NCBI GenBank assembly: GCA_910583615.1
Contig: CAJTXP010000033.1
Span: forward strand, 1-45,079
Direction: 5' to 3'
Length of the DNA stretch: 45,079 nucleotides
From: an uncultured Lachnospiraceae bacterium
GTDB taxonomy: Bacteria > Bacillota > Clostridia > Lachnospirales > Lachnospiraceae
Both the position numbers and the translations under genes were made by a program. The notes beneath the pieces are model-generated. The model saw nothing but the letters and a program-made list of their open reading frames with translations. It was not told the origin of the DNA and did not search any database. The first letter of the stretch is position 1; every line of letters begins with the position of its first letter. This document shows, piece after piece, positions 22,787 to 30,891 of the stretch.

Positions 22787-23545
22787 TCAGGCCAGTCCCA
22801 TGAGCCGCGGAAGGAACAGCGACAGTTCCGGTACAAAGGCCACCAGGATCACGGCTGCAATCAGTGCGATCAGGTAAGGGACCATTCCTTTGACCACCTG
22901 CAGAAAGGTCTGTCTGGAGGTGGCGCATGCCGTGAAAAGGTTCAGACCAAAGGGCGGAGTTACCATCCCCACAACGAGGGCTACGGAAAATACGATTGCC
23001 AGATGCAGATCATTCATTCCAAGCGCCAGGCCGATGGGGACAAGAATGGGACCCAGTATGAGCATGCTGGCTACGGTCTCCATCAGACAGCCGATGCCGA
23101 ACAGAATCAGGAGCAGCACGACGATATAGACGTATTTATTTCCGAGGAAGGGAGTGGCTGCGGATGCAATCTGCGCCGGGATACCGGTTGCGGAGAGAAT
23201 CCATGACAGAACGGCGGACATTCCGACGATAATAATGACCATGGAAGAAGTTTCCACCGTTTTGATCAGAGAATCCATCAGACTTGCAGGATTCAGTTCC
23301 CGGTAGCAGATTCCAAGGATCAGGGCAAATGCCACACATACGGCGGCTGCTTCTGTGGGGGTGAAAACGCCTCCATAGATTCCGCCCAGAACGATGGCCG
23401 GGACGGATACGCCCATGGTCGTTCCATAGACGATCATGCAGATGCTCGGCGGGATGACCGGGCCAAGGGCGCCTCCGCATGCCAGCAGGCCCGCCGCACT
23501 GTTTTCCCGGTATCCTCCGGATATCATTGCAGGATGAATCTGCCG
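22787..23545 (-). pseudogene. TRAP transporter large permease DctM, doubly truncated
   Basis: Membrane subunit of a tripartite C4-dicarboxylate-type transporter. Only about 250 of the usual ~430 residues remain. The readable start is IHPAMISGGYRENSAAGLLA, then LGPVIPPSICMIVYGTTMG, which is the middle of DctM. It then jumps in frame to VPAIVLGGIYGGVFTPTEAA, losing about 60 residues, and runs on to the normal C-terminus with METVASMLILGPILVP and GMVTPPFGLNLF. The N-terminal ~130 residues are missing; the break is near 23545, where a LysR remnant in the opposite direction begins. No DctP or DctQ gene is present. Not a working transporter. Confidence 0.85.
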
Positions 23546-23551
23546 GCATTG

Positions 23552-23716
23552 ATGAACTACAGTACGCTGACCTGCGAGACGATTTTTGAAGAACCGATCC
23601 TTCCGGAGCTGATCTGGCCGCTGGCCGCCGTATTCCGGAAGGATGTCTATCTTTCCCGGATCAGCCGGCTGTTTATTGATACGCTGAAAATACTTCTGGG
23701 GATTAAATTTGAGTAA
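23552..23716 (+). pseudogene. LysR-family regulator, C-terminal fragment
   Basis: About 55 residues match only the end of a LysR effector domain: ETIFEEPILPELIWPLAAVF, then RKDVYLSRISRLFIDTLKIL. The DNA-binding N-terminus and most of the effector domain are gone. It abuts the broken DctM remnant head-to-head, as if a divergent lysR / dctP-dctQ-dctM locus had lost its centre in one deletion. Confidence 0.65.
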
Positions 23717-23904
23717 TTGGACAGACGAAATTTTAGATAGTGTAAAATTTTCTTCGGTTGAAAAATGAACATGGAAACAACTGAAATTTTTTCACAAACA
23801 GGAAAAAACTGCTGGACGAACTGCTCAATTTGTGAGAAAATAAATACATATGAGGCCTTACCCCTACGGGCCTAATATGATAACTTGAAAGGAGTTTCAA
23901 ACAA
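23717..23904 (+). promoter_or_regulatory. Leader of the GGGtGRT operon with hairpin
   Basis: A 33-nt hairpin (23847-23879) pairs CATAT-AGGCC with GGCCT-ATATG around one mismatch and an 11-nt loop (TTACCCCTACG). It lies just upstream of the AAAGGAG ribosome site of the first gene. A second inverted repeat, TTTTTTCACAAA (23787-23798) and TTTGTGAGAAAA (23829-23840), lies upstream. No confident promoter hexamers were identified. The leader hairpin may be an mRNA stabiliser or regulatory fold. Confidence 0.55.
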
Positions 23905-24597
23905 ATGATTTATTCACGTGAAGTAGAAGAAATGTGTCCGGTAGCCCAGGGCGTTCATCACGGCGCTGCTCCGATTCCGGAAGAAGCAAAATGGGTGCAG
24001 GCAAAAGAAGTCAAAGACATCTCCGGCTTTACCCATGGTATCGGCTGGTGTGCTCCGCAGCAGGGTGCCTGCAAGCTGTCTTTGAATGTGAAAGAAGGCG
24101 TGATCCAGGAGGCGCTTATCGAGACTCTTGGATGTTCCGGCATGACCCATTCCGCAGCCATGGCTTCTGAGATTCTTCCCGGCTTAACGGTTCTGGAAGC
24201 TCTGAACACCGACCTGGTATGTGATGCCATCAATACCGCCATGAGAGAGCTGTTCCTGCAGATCGTCTATGGACGTTCCCAGTCCGCATTTTCCGAGGAC
24301 GGGCTTGCAGTAGGCGCAGGCCTTGAGGATCTTGGAAAGGGTCTTCGTTCCCAGATCGGTACCATGTACGGTACACTGGCAAAAGGCCCCCGTTATCTGG
24401 AGATGGCAGAAGGCTATGTCACCGGTATTGCTCTGGATGAGGACAATCAGATTATCGGATATCAGTATGTATCCCTTGGAAAGATGACTGACTTTATCAA
24501 AAAGGGTGATGACCCGAACACTGCATGGGAAAAAGCAAAAGGCCAGTACGGCCGTGTGGCAGATGCGGTTAAGATCATTGACCCGCGTAAAGAGTAA
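23905..24597 (+). CDS. Iron-sulfur cluster assembly scaffold-like protein paired with GGGtGRT
   Basis: A 230-residue protein with an IscU/NifU N-like core. Conserved Cys occur in GIGWCAPQQGACKLSLN (about residues 44-60) and LGCSGMTHSAAMAS (about 77-90), plus SEILPGLTVLEALNTDLVCD. This fold, with the pair partner downstream, is the standard context annotated as iron-sulfur cluster assembly scaffold next to GGGtGRT in Clostridia. Whether it truly builds clusters is not known. Codon use is strongly biased (CGT Arg, ACC Thr, GGC/GGT Gly), unlike neighbours, suggesting high expression. The two genes are 21 nt apart with GAGGAGG between. Confidence 0.85.
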   Translation: MIYSREVEEMCPVAQGVHHGAAPIPEEAKWVQAKEVKDISGFTHGIGWCAPQQGACKLSLNVKEGVIQEALIETLGCSGMTHSAAMASEILPGLTVLEALNTDLVCDAINTAMRELFLQIVYGRSQSAFSEDGLAVGAGLEDLGKGLRSQIGTMYGTLAKGPRYLEMAEGYVTGIALDEDNQIIGYQYVSLGKMTDFIKKGDDPNTAWEKAKGQYGRVADAVKIIDPRKE

Positions 24598-24618
24598 TTT
24601 CCGAGGAGGTAGACAAAA

Positions 24619-25629
24619 ATGGCATTATTTGAATCATATGAGAGACGTATTGATAAAATCAACGCTGTGCTGAGCAGCTATGGAATTGCTTCTCTTGAGG
24701 AAGCAGAGAAGATCACGAAAGACGCAGGACTGGATGTGTACGCACAGGTAAAAGGAATCCAGCCGATCTGTTTTGAGAACGCATGCTGGGCTTACACCGT
24801 AGGCGCTGCAATCGCCATCAAGAAGGGCTGCAGAAAAGCAGCGGACGCGGCGGCAGCCATCGGCGAGGGCCTTCAGGCATTCTGTATCCCGGGTTCCGTT
24901 GCAGACACCCGTAAAGTTGGTCTTGGACATGGAAACCTGGGTAAGATGCTTCTGGAAGAGGACACCGACTGTTTCGCATTCCTGGCAGGCCATGAGTCCT
25001 TCGCGGCGGCAGAGGGAGCGATCGGTATCGCAGAGAAAGCGAACAAGGTTCGTCAGAAACCGCTCCGCGTCATCCTGAACGGTCTTGGCAAAGACGCGGC
25101 GCAGATCATCTCCCGCATCAACGGCTTCACCTATGTGGAGACCGAGTATGATCCGTACACCAACGAAGTGAAGGAAGTATTCCGCAAGTCCTATTCCGAG
25201 GGACTTCGTGCGAAGGTAAACTGCTACGGCGCAAACAGCGTTCCGGAAGGCGTTGCAATCATGTGGAAGGAGAACGTGGACGTGTCCATCACCGGTAACT
25301 CCACCAATCCGACCCGTTTCCAGCATCCGGTAGCAGGTACCTACAAGAAGGAGAGAAACGAAGCAGGCAAGAAGTATTTCTCCGTTGCATCCGGCGGCGG
25401 TACCGGCCGTACCCTGCATCCGGACAACATGGCGGCAGGACCGGCTTCCTACGGTATGACCGATACTCTGGGACGTATGCACTCTGACGCGCAGTTCGCA
25501 GGTTCTTCCTCCGTTCCGGCTCATGTAGAGATGATGGGCCTCATCGGCGCAGGTAACAACCCGATGGTCGGTATGACGGTGGCAGTAGCTGTCTCCATTC
25601 AGGAAGCAGCGGACGCTGGGAGATTTTAA
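24619..25629 (+). CDS. GGGtGRT family protein
   Basis: A 336-residue member of the GGGtGRT family, named for a conserved glycine motif that is seen here as ASGGGTGRTLHPDNMAAGPA (about residues 262-281). Other strongly conserved stretches are QPICFENACWAYTVGAAIAI, IPGSVADTRKVGLGHGNLGK and FLAGHESFAAAEGAIGIAEK. No membrane segment or signal is seen; biochemical function is unknown. It is always found with the scaffold-like gene upstream. Codons are of the highly expressed type (CGT, CGC, ACC, AAC, TTC). A perfect terminator follows. Confidence 0.9.
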   Translation: MALFESYERRIDKINAVLSSYGIASLEEAEKITKDAGLDVYAQVKGIQPICFENACWAYTVGAAIAIKKGCRKAADAAAAIGEGLQAFCIPGSVADTRKVGLGHGNLGKMLLEEDTDCFAFLAGHESFAAAEGAIGIAEKANKVRQKPLRVILNGLGKDAAQIISRINGFTYVETEYDPYTNEVKEVFRKSYSEGLRAKVNCYGANSVPEGVAIMWKENVDVSITGNSTNPTRFQHPVAGTYKKERNEAGKKYFSVASGGGTGRTLHPDNMAAGPASYGMTDTLGRMHSDAQFAGSSSVPAHVEMMGLIGAGNNPMVGMTVAVAVSIQEAADAGRF

Positions 25630-25645
25630 TGAAATATGAAATATA

Positions 25646-25690
25646 AAGGGTGAGCAGACGGTGATGTTGTCTGCTCACCCTTATTTCTGC
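25646..25690 (+). terminator. Strong terminator after GGGtGRT gene
   Basis: AAGGGTGAGCAGAC (25646-25659) pairs perfectly with GTCTGCTCACCCTT (25669-25682), followed by ATTTCTGC. The 14-bp stem is perfect; the T-tract is short. Confidence 0.85.
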
Positions 25691-25727
25691 TTTCATACAT
25701 GTTCTGCCTGAATTCATCGGGTGTATT

Positions 25728-26957
25728 TTATGTGACAGATCCGGCGGCCTGACGGGAATATTTGAATTTCAGAGCAAATCTGGCCGGACGATAACCCTGT
25801 TCAGCGGCTTCGCGGATCAGACGGAGTCCTTTTTCCTGATCTTTTTCCACACCTTCACCTGAGATGTAGATCGTTCCGCATATATATTTTGCCTCGGCGC
25901 TTTCCGGGCTGTCCGGTTCCAGTATTGCTTTTTCACACCAGTACAATGCTTTGGCATAATCCTTATCCGTTCCGGTTCCTTTGTAATACATTTTGCCACA
26001 GATTAACCAGGCTTTCACACATCCTTTCTGACCAGCCTTTTCAAAATACTGCAACGCTTTCTGGCGGTCTTTTTTTGTGCCCTCGCCCCGGTAATACATC
26101 CATCCGCACTGAAGCTGTGCTTCTGTTTCACCTTTACTGCCTGCTTCTTTAAAAATATTCAGAGCTTTTTTTCGGTCTTTCTTGACGCTTTCTCCATGAT
26201 AATACATGTTTCCAAGCTGATTTAGAGCGCCTGTATGACCGTTTTCGACTGCTTCTTCGTAGCAGCTAAACGCTTTTTTGAGATTTTTCCGGGTCCCTTC
26301 TCCATGCTGATACATCCATCCGCACTGATACTGTGCCTGGACATGCTTCCCGCCTGCGGCTTTTTTCAGACAGTCAAAAGCTCTGGCATGATCTTTTTCG
26401 ATCCCCTCGCCCTTGTAATACATCATTCCACGGGCAAAGTTTGTGCTTGCATTCCCCCATGGAGCAGCCTTCTCATACCAGTAGAGGGCCCGGGCATAAT
26501 TGATCTCTGTGCCTCTGCCCTGGCAGTTCATATCACCGCACAGGTGCTGAATCTCCGGATTCCCCTCCTCTGCGGCCTGTTCCAGCCAGTACAGCGCTTT
26601 TTCCTGATCTCTCTCATCCTTTGACTGAGCAAACATCCTGCCGCACCGGAGTTTTGCCTTTTTATGTCCCTGGCGTGCGGCTTTTTCAAACCAGTGGAGT
26701 GCCTCTTTCTCATTACCGGCATCAAAACAGGCTTCCCCGCAGTAATACTGTGTCTTTACCAGCAGGTCTTTCTCTATATCCCGGTACATCAGAAGCATCT
26801 CATACCAGTTTGCTTCCATCTGATAATCCTTTTCTTCCCTGCAGTGCTTTGCAAGAGCATAGATCTCATCCACCGACATCTGCGGCTGCGCCCGGTCCTG
26901 CAAAATCTCGCTCTGTACGTCTTCTGCATGCTCTTCTTTTACAAAACCGCTTTCCAT
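25728..26957 (-). CDS. Sel1-like (SLR) tetratricopeptide-repeat protein
   Basis: A 409-residue cytoplasmic protein made almost entirely of Sel1-like repeats of about 36 residues, such as ALHWFEKAARQGHKKAKLRC, AFSCYEEAVENGHTGALNQL and ALNIFKEAGSKGETEAQLQC. About ten repeats follow a ~35-residue acidic N-terminus (EEHAEDVQSEIL). Most carry the GxGxxKDxxKA linker (GEGTKKDRQKAL). No signal peptide is seen. Such proteins are scaffolds for protein complexes. The ATG overlaps the stop of the hemerythrin-response regulator gene by one base (TAATG), so the two are coupled and probably act together. Confidence 0.9.
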   Translation of the reverse strand: MESGFVKEEHAEDVQSEILQDRAQPQMSVDEIYALAKHCREEKDYQMEANWYEMLLMYRDIEKDLLVKTQYYCGEACFDAGNEKEALHWFEKAARQGHKKAKLRCGRMFAQSKDERDQEKALYWLEQAAEEGNPEIQHLCGDMNCQGRGTEINYARALYWYEKAAPWGNASTNFARGMMYYKGEGIEKDHARAFDCLKKAAGGKHVQAQYQCGWMYQHGEGTRKNLKKAFSCYEEAVENGHTGALNQLGNMYYHGESVKKDRKKALNIFKEAGSKGETEAQLQCGWMYYRGEGTKKDRQKALQYFEKAGQKGCVKAWLICGKMYYKGTGTDKDYAKALYWCEKAILEPDSPESAEAKYICGTIYISGEGVEKDQEKGLRLIREAAEQGYRPARFALKFKYSRQAAGSVT

Positions 26958-28324
26958 TATGATTTCCCTGCCTGTTCTGCTTTTTTCTTTTTAAAGAAAT
27001 TATCCACACGACTGCGGATTTCCGTTGGTTTCAGATACTTCATCATGTATCCTTCCGGTTTTAAACTGAGCACTTTTTTCACGCTCTCCGGGTCATCCCG
27101 GCTGGTGAGAAAGATAACAGAAACATCTGCAAACTCTTTATCCGTACGGAGCATTTCCAGCACATGTCTTCCGTCACAGACCGGCATGTCGTAGTCCAGA
27201 AGAACCAGATCCGGTTTGTCCAGAGTGATTGCGCGAATCGCAGCCACACCTGACTGAACTGCAGATACTTCATAATCCCCTACCAGAAGTCTCCGAATTC
27301 CTTCCCGTATGGTGATGGAGTCATCCACCAGGAGAATCTTCGGCTTTGTGCTTTTTTTCCGCGTCGTATTGAAATATTTTCTGGTCTCTGACATCTCATT
27401 CTGTACTGCAAGCGGTGTGCCGATCCCGGTCTCAAGCAGATGCGGCGCAATAATACAATAGGAGAAATATCCTTCGTCCGTACTGAACAGCAGACTGACC
27501 TGGGGCTTTTCTTTCCCGAATACCTGATGGAACTCTTCATAAGTGAGAAGATTCTCCTCCTGCATCTCATAAGTCTCCATCGACGGAAAATGCGACATTA
27601 CATGCCATACAAACTGGCTTGCACTGTACCGGACTGCATTAATCAGCATCACATCCAGTTTTCCGGAGCGGACTCCCATCAGTTTTCCGATTGTATTGAC
27701 AAGGATCTTTTCTTCGAAAACCATGAAAATCTCCCATTTTTTCCGATCCTGCTCCCTGCCGTAAACGAGACGGTAATAGATGCCGTTTCCATATTTTTCA
27801 CCGTCATAAGTTTCGCTGATCACTTTGGACTTCAGGCCAAACATCTGCTGCAGGCAGTCCATGATTACAGTTTTCATGGATTCCAGTTCCTGTGCCGGCA
27901 GAAGTTCTTCCCATCTGCTTACATCTTCCCCGACGATCGCCCGGTCCTCTGTCATGGTATGTCCGATCAGCCATCCGGCACAGACAGCCAGAAAATGGTC
28001 AACCGACTCCGGAGAATAATTGGAACGCTTGAGTTCTCCCTCCAGAACCGGAAGCGTCCTGTCGCGAAAATCTTTATGAATCCGCTTATGCATCTTCAGA
28101 TTTTTATATCCGATCAGTTCCATGTAGTTTTCTTCATCTGTAAAATGCCGGATTGCGTGTTCGTAAAAATACCGGATTCCTTCTTCGCATGCTTTACCGC
28201 TTTTTTGTTCCTCATGTCTGAGAGTGAAAAGCCTGTTAATAATTGAAAACAGGCGCTGATGTTCTTTGTCAATCGCATCAACTCCAATATTGAATTCGTC
28301 TTTCCATATCAATTGCTTATCCAT
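26957..28324 (-). CDS. Hemerythrin-like sensor fused to a response-regulator receiver domain
   Basis: A 455-residue fusion. Residues 1-130 form a bacteriohemerythrin with the full di-iron ligand set: His22, His56, His60, Glu64, His79, His83, and the HTMTED pair near 121-126. The diiron centre binds O2. The middle (about 150-310) resembles no domain I can name with certainty; a CheX/CheC-like fold is possible. Residues 330-445 are a REC receiver: ILLVDDSITIREGIRRLL, LVLLDYDMPVCDG (phospho-acceptor Asp) and VIFLTSRDDPESVKK with the conserved Thr/Lys region. No DNA-binding output is present. It is likely an oxygen-sensing signalling protein. AAGGAGGA precedes the ATG. Confidence 0.9.
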   Translation of the reverse strand: MDKQLIWKDEFNIGVDAIDKEHQRLFSIINRLFTLRHEEQKSGKACEEGIRYFYEHAIRHFTDEENYMELIGYKNLKMHKRIHKDFRDRTLPVLEGELKRSNYSPESVDHFLAVCAGWLIGHTMTEDRAIVGEDVSRWEELLPAQELESMKTVIMDCLQQMFGLKSKVISETYDGEKYGNGIYYRLVYGREQDRKKWEIFMVFEEKILVNTIGKLMGVRSGKLDVMLINAVRYSASQFVWHVMSHFPSMETYEMQEENLLTYEEFHQVFGKEKPQVSLLFSTDEGYFSYCIIAPHLLETGIGTPLAVQNEMSETRKYFNTTRKKSTKPKILLVDDSITIREGIRRLLVGDYEVSAVQSGVAAIRAITLDKPDLVLLDYDMPVCDGRHVLEMLRTDKEFADVSVIFLTSRDDPESVKKVLSLKPEGYMMKYLKPTEIRSRVDNFFKKKKAEQAGKS

Positions 28325-28397
28325 GTTAAATCCTCCTTACAGCCTGCTGCCTGATTGATATAAAAAAATTTTGGAAAATATGCACTCATTGGAAAAC

Positions 28398-28426
28398 ATT
28401 ATATCATATTTTCTGGAATTTTTAAA
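28398..28426 (-). promoter_or_regulatory. Promoter of the hemerythrin-REC/Sel1 operon
   Basis: On the minus strand TTTAAA (28421-28426) and TATAAT (28398-28403) are separated by 17 nt. TG one base before the -10 makes it an extended -10 (TGATATAAT), the same core as at rlmH. Confidence 0.75.
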
Positions 28427-28566
28427 CAGGAAATTGATTATATTCTATAATATACAGTATAGTTATAGAAGAAAACTCTGTTACCCGCTTCTTTTCCGGA
28501 ATTAAAAAAATGAGGCAAATGATACAACAATAATAAGGAAGCGTTCGGCTTTTTTGTGATTTTTTC

Positions 28567-28595
28567 TTGAATTCTTCCAATAAACATGGTATACT
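28567..28595 (+). promoter_or_regulatory. Promoter of the liv operon
   Basis: TTGAAT (28567-28572) and TATACT (28590-28595) have a 17-nt spacer and a TG at extended -10 position. The leader to livK is about 60 nt. Confidence 0.8.
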
Positions 28596-28660
28596 AGAGC
28601 ACGTATTCAAAAAACGTACAAGTGTCTTTGGCATGCGTACACACAGGAGGAAAAACAGTT

Positions 28661-29908
28661 ATGAAAAGACGTGTATTAGCAGTAGCTCTTGCAGTTGCCA
28701 TGGTTGGAACCATGCTGGCAGGCTGTGGCGGCGGAAGCACCGGCGGCAGCGGCGACAGCACCGGCGGAGGCAGCAGTGACAGCAGTGCGGGCACCGAAGC
28801 TCCGGCAGCAGATGGCGACAGGGTGGTGAAGATCGGTGTCTATGAGCCGGCATCCGGGGATAACGGCGCAGGCGGAAAGCAGGAAGTGCTTGGCATGCAG
28901 TATGCGAATCAGGAGATGCCCACAGTAGAGATCGGAGGAGAAGAGTATTCTGTCCAGCTTGAGATCGTGGACAATGAGTCTTCCAATGACAAAGGACCGT
29001 CCGCAGCATCTTCCCTCGTGAGTGCAGGAGTATCTGTAGTACTTGGTTCTTATGGTTCCGGCGTGTCCATTGCAGCTTCTGATGTATTCAAGGAGGCAGG
29101 GATCCCGGCGATCGGCGTTACCTGTACGAATCCGCAGGTTACAGAAGGCAATACCCATTACTTCCGTATCTGCTTCCTGGATCCGTTCCAGGGCACGGTG
29201 CTGGCTAATTTCGCAGATGCGAATTTCTCTGCGAAGAAGGCTTACATTCTTACCAAGCTGGGCGATGATTATTCTACCGGTCTTGGCTATTACTTCAAAG
29301 AAGCGTTTACAGCTCTTGGAGGAGAGGTAATTGAGGAAACCTTCCAGGAAGGAAACAGTGACTTTACTTCCTATGTAACCAAGGCGAAGAATGAAGGCGC
29401 AGAAGTATTCTTTGCTCCGGTATCCACGGAAGCGGCAGCCCTGATTATTGAGCAGGCGGCGGCACAGGGCCTGACCATCCCGATGATGGCGGGCGATACC
29501 TGGGATTCCAACGTTATTCTGAATGCGGCAAGAGGCAAGAATGTGCAGATCTATGTGACGACTTTCTATCAGGAAGGCGGCAATGCAGACTTTGACAATG
29601 GATTTAAAGGCTATATTAACAGCGATCCGACTGCAACGGCAAACAATGGCGGAGATGATACGATTTCTGCAGTTTCTGCAATGGGATATGACGCATATTA
29701 TGTGGCCCTGGAAGCTCTGAAGGCTGCAGGAAGCACTGACCCGGCGGCAGTGAACGAGGCGCTCTGGAAAGTCAACTACACAGGTGTATCCGGAAGCATC
29801 ACATTTGATGAAGTGAACGGCGATGCAGTACGCGATACCGCTTATGTAAAATGCGCAAACACAGAGTCCGGCGAATGGGATTTCGTGGCTGAGCAGGGAG
29901 TAAACTAA
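28661..29908 (+). CDS. livK: Branched-chain amino-acid ABC transporter substrate-binding lipoprotein
   Basis: A 415-residue extracellular solute-binding protein of the type I periplasmic fold (Leu/Ile/Val-binding family). The lipoprotein signal KRRVLAVALAVAMVGTMLAG is followed by the lipobox Cys (LAGC, about residue 23) and a Gly/Ser-rich linker. The mature part begins RVVKIGVYEPASGDNGAGG; ITLQ-like sheets and SSLVSAGVSVVLGSYGSGVS and IAASDVFKEAGIPAIGVTCT identify the family. AGGAGG at about 28646-28651 fixes the ATG at 28661 over an upstream in-frame start at 28622. It begins the liv operon and is followed by an internal terminator. Confidence 0.95.
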   Translation: MKRRVLAVALAVAMVGTMLAGCGGGSTGGSGDSTGGGSSDSSAGTEAPAADGDRVVKIGVYEPASGDNGAGGKQEVLGMQYANQEMPTVEIGGEEYSVQLEIVDNESSNDKGPSAASSLVSAGVSVVLGSYGSGVSIAASDVFKEAGIPAIGVTCTNPQVTEGNTHYFRICFLDPFQGTVLANFADANFSAKKAYILTKLGDDYSTGLGYYFKEAFTALGGEVIEETFQEGNSDFTSYVTKAKNEGAEVFFAPVSTEAAALIIEQAAAQGLTIPMMAGDTWDSNVILNAARGKNVQIYVTTFYQEGGNADFDNGFKGYINSDPTATANNGGDDTISAVSAMGYDAYYVALEALKAAGSTDPAAVNEALWKVNYTGVSGSITFDEVNGDAVRDTAYVKCANTESGEWDFVAEQGVN

Positions 29909-29931
29909 GAGCATTTAAATTGTTGGATTTT

Positions 29932-29975
29932 ATGGCGGGAGGGCTCTTATGACTCCCGCCATCTGTACGTTTTTT
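29932..29975 (+). terminator. Intercistronic terminator/attenuator between livK and livH
   Basis: ATGGCGGGAG (29932-29941) and CTCCCGCCAT (29953-29962) form a perfect 10-bp stem, followed by CTGTACGTTTTTT. It should end part of transcription so that the binding protein is made in excess over the membrane subunits. Confidence 0.8.
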
Positions 29976-29992
29976 CATACTGGAGGTTACTT

Positions 29993-30877
29993 ATGGAATG
30001 GATTACGAGAAATCTTCCCTACCTTATGGCAGGGGTCTCCGTGGGAGGGCAGTACGCCCTGATTGCGATCGGCTATACCATGGTCTATGGAATCTTGAGG
30101 CTGATCAATTTTGCTCATGGTGATATTTTTATGGTGGCAGGCCTGATTATGGTTTATGCGGTTACGGCGATGCCCATCTACATAGCGATTCCGCTGATGA
30201 TTCTGGTAACAGTATTTCTTGGCTTTATGGTGGAGAGGGTGGCGTATAAGCCCCTTCGCAGCGCGCCCCGTATGTCTATTATGATCTCTGCAATCGGTGT
30301 GTCTTATCTGCTGCAGAATATGGCCCTGTATGTGACCGGAGGCCTTTCCCAGCAGTATCCGACGATTCCCTGGATCAGCGATACGGTGACGCTGTTTGGC
30401 GCCACGACCAAACGTGTGACTCTGATCACGCCGGTTCTGACCATCGTTCTGGTGGTGGCTCTGGTGCTTTTGATTAAAAAGACGAAGATCGGCATGGCCA
30501 TGCGTGCGGCTTCCAGAGATTTTGAGACTTCTCAGCTTATGGGAATCAAGATCAACTCCGTCATCAGCATGACCTTTATTATAGGTACATTTCTGGCAGC
30601 AGTCGGAAGCCTTCTGTTTTTTACGAACTATACCGGTGTGACGCCGACAGCCGGGGCCATGCCGGGGTTGAAAGCTTTTGTTGCGGCAGTGTTCGGCGGA
30701 ATCGGTTCGATTCCGGGCGCTGTGATCGGCGCATTTATTATCGGCATCTGTGAAAACATCATCAAGGGTCTTGGATGGACAACGTTTTCCGATGCGTTTA
30801 CCTTTGCATTGCTGATTGTAATTCTGATCGCCAAGCCTACAGGTCTTTTTGGCGAAAAAGTAACGGATAAAGTGTAA
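29993..30877 (+). CDS. livH: Branched-chain amino-acid ABC transporter permease LivH
   Basis: A 294-residue inner-membrane permease of the LivH family with about eight helices. Diagnostic blocks are GGQYALIAIGYTMVYGILRL and INFAHGDIFMVAGLI near the N-terminus, MRAASRDFETSQLMGIKINS (the cytoplasmic ATPase-coupling loop) and GLKAFVAAVFGGIGSIPGAV at the C-terminal side. ACTGGAGG precedes the ATG. livM follows after 14 nt. Confidence 0.95.
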   Translation: MEWITRNLPYLMAGVSVGGQYALIAIGYTMVYGILRLINFAHGDIFMVAGLIMVYAVTAMPIYIAIPLMILVTVFLGFMVERVAYKPLRSAPRMSIMISAIGVSYLLQNMALYVTGGLSQQYPTIPWISDTVTLFGATTKRVTLITPVLTIVLVVALVLLIKKTKIGMAMRAASRDFETSQLMGIKINSVISMTFIIGTFLAAVGSLLFFTNYTGVTPTAGAMPGLKAFVAAVFGGIGSIPGAVIGAFIIGICENIIKGLGWTTFSDAFTFALLIVILIAKPTGLFGEKVTDKV

Positions 30878-30891
30878 GGAGGCATTCAGAC

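Noticed and set aside
23787..23840. Rex operator before the GGGtGRT operon
   Set aside because: The TCACAA and TTGTGA half-sites are in the wrong order and 30 nt apart, unlike the compact Rex palindrome.
28676..29914. Long minus-strand reading frame opposite livK
   Set aside because: Fully antisense to a strong lipoprotein gene, no family features.
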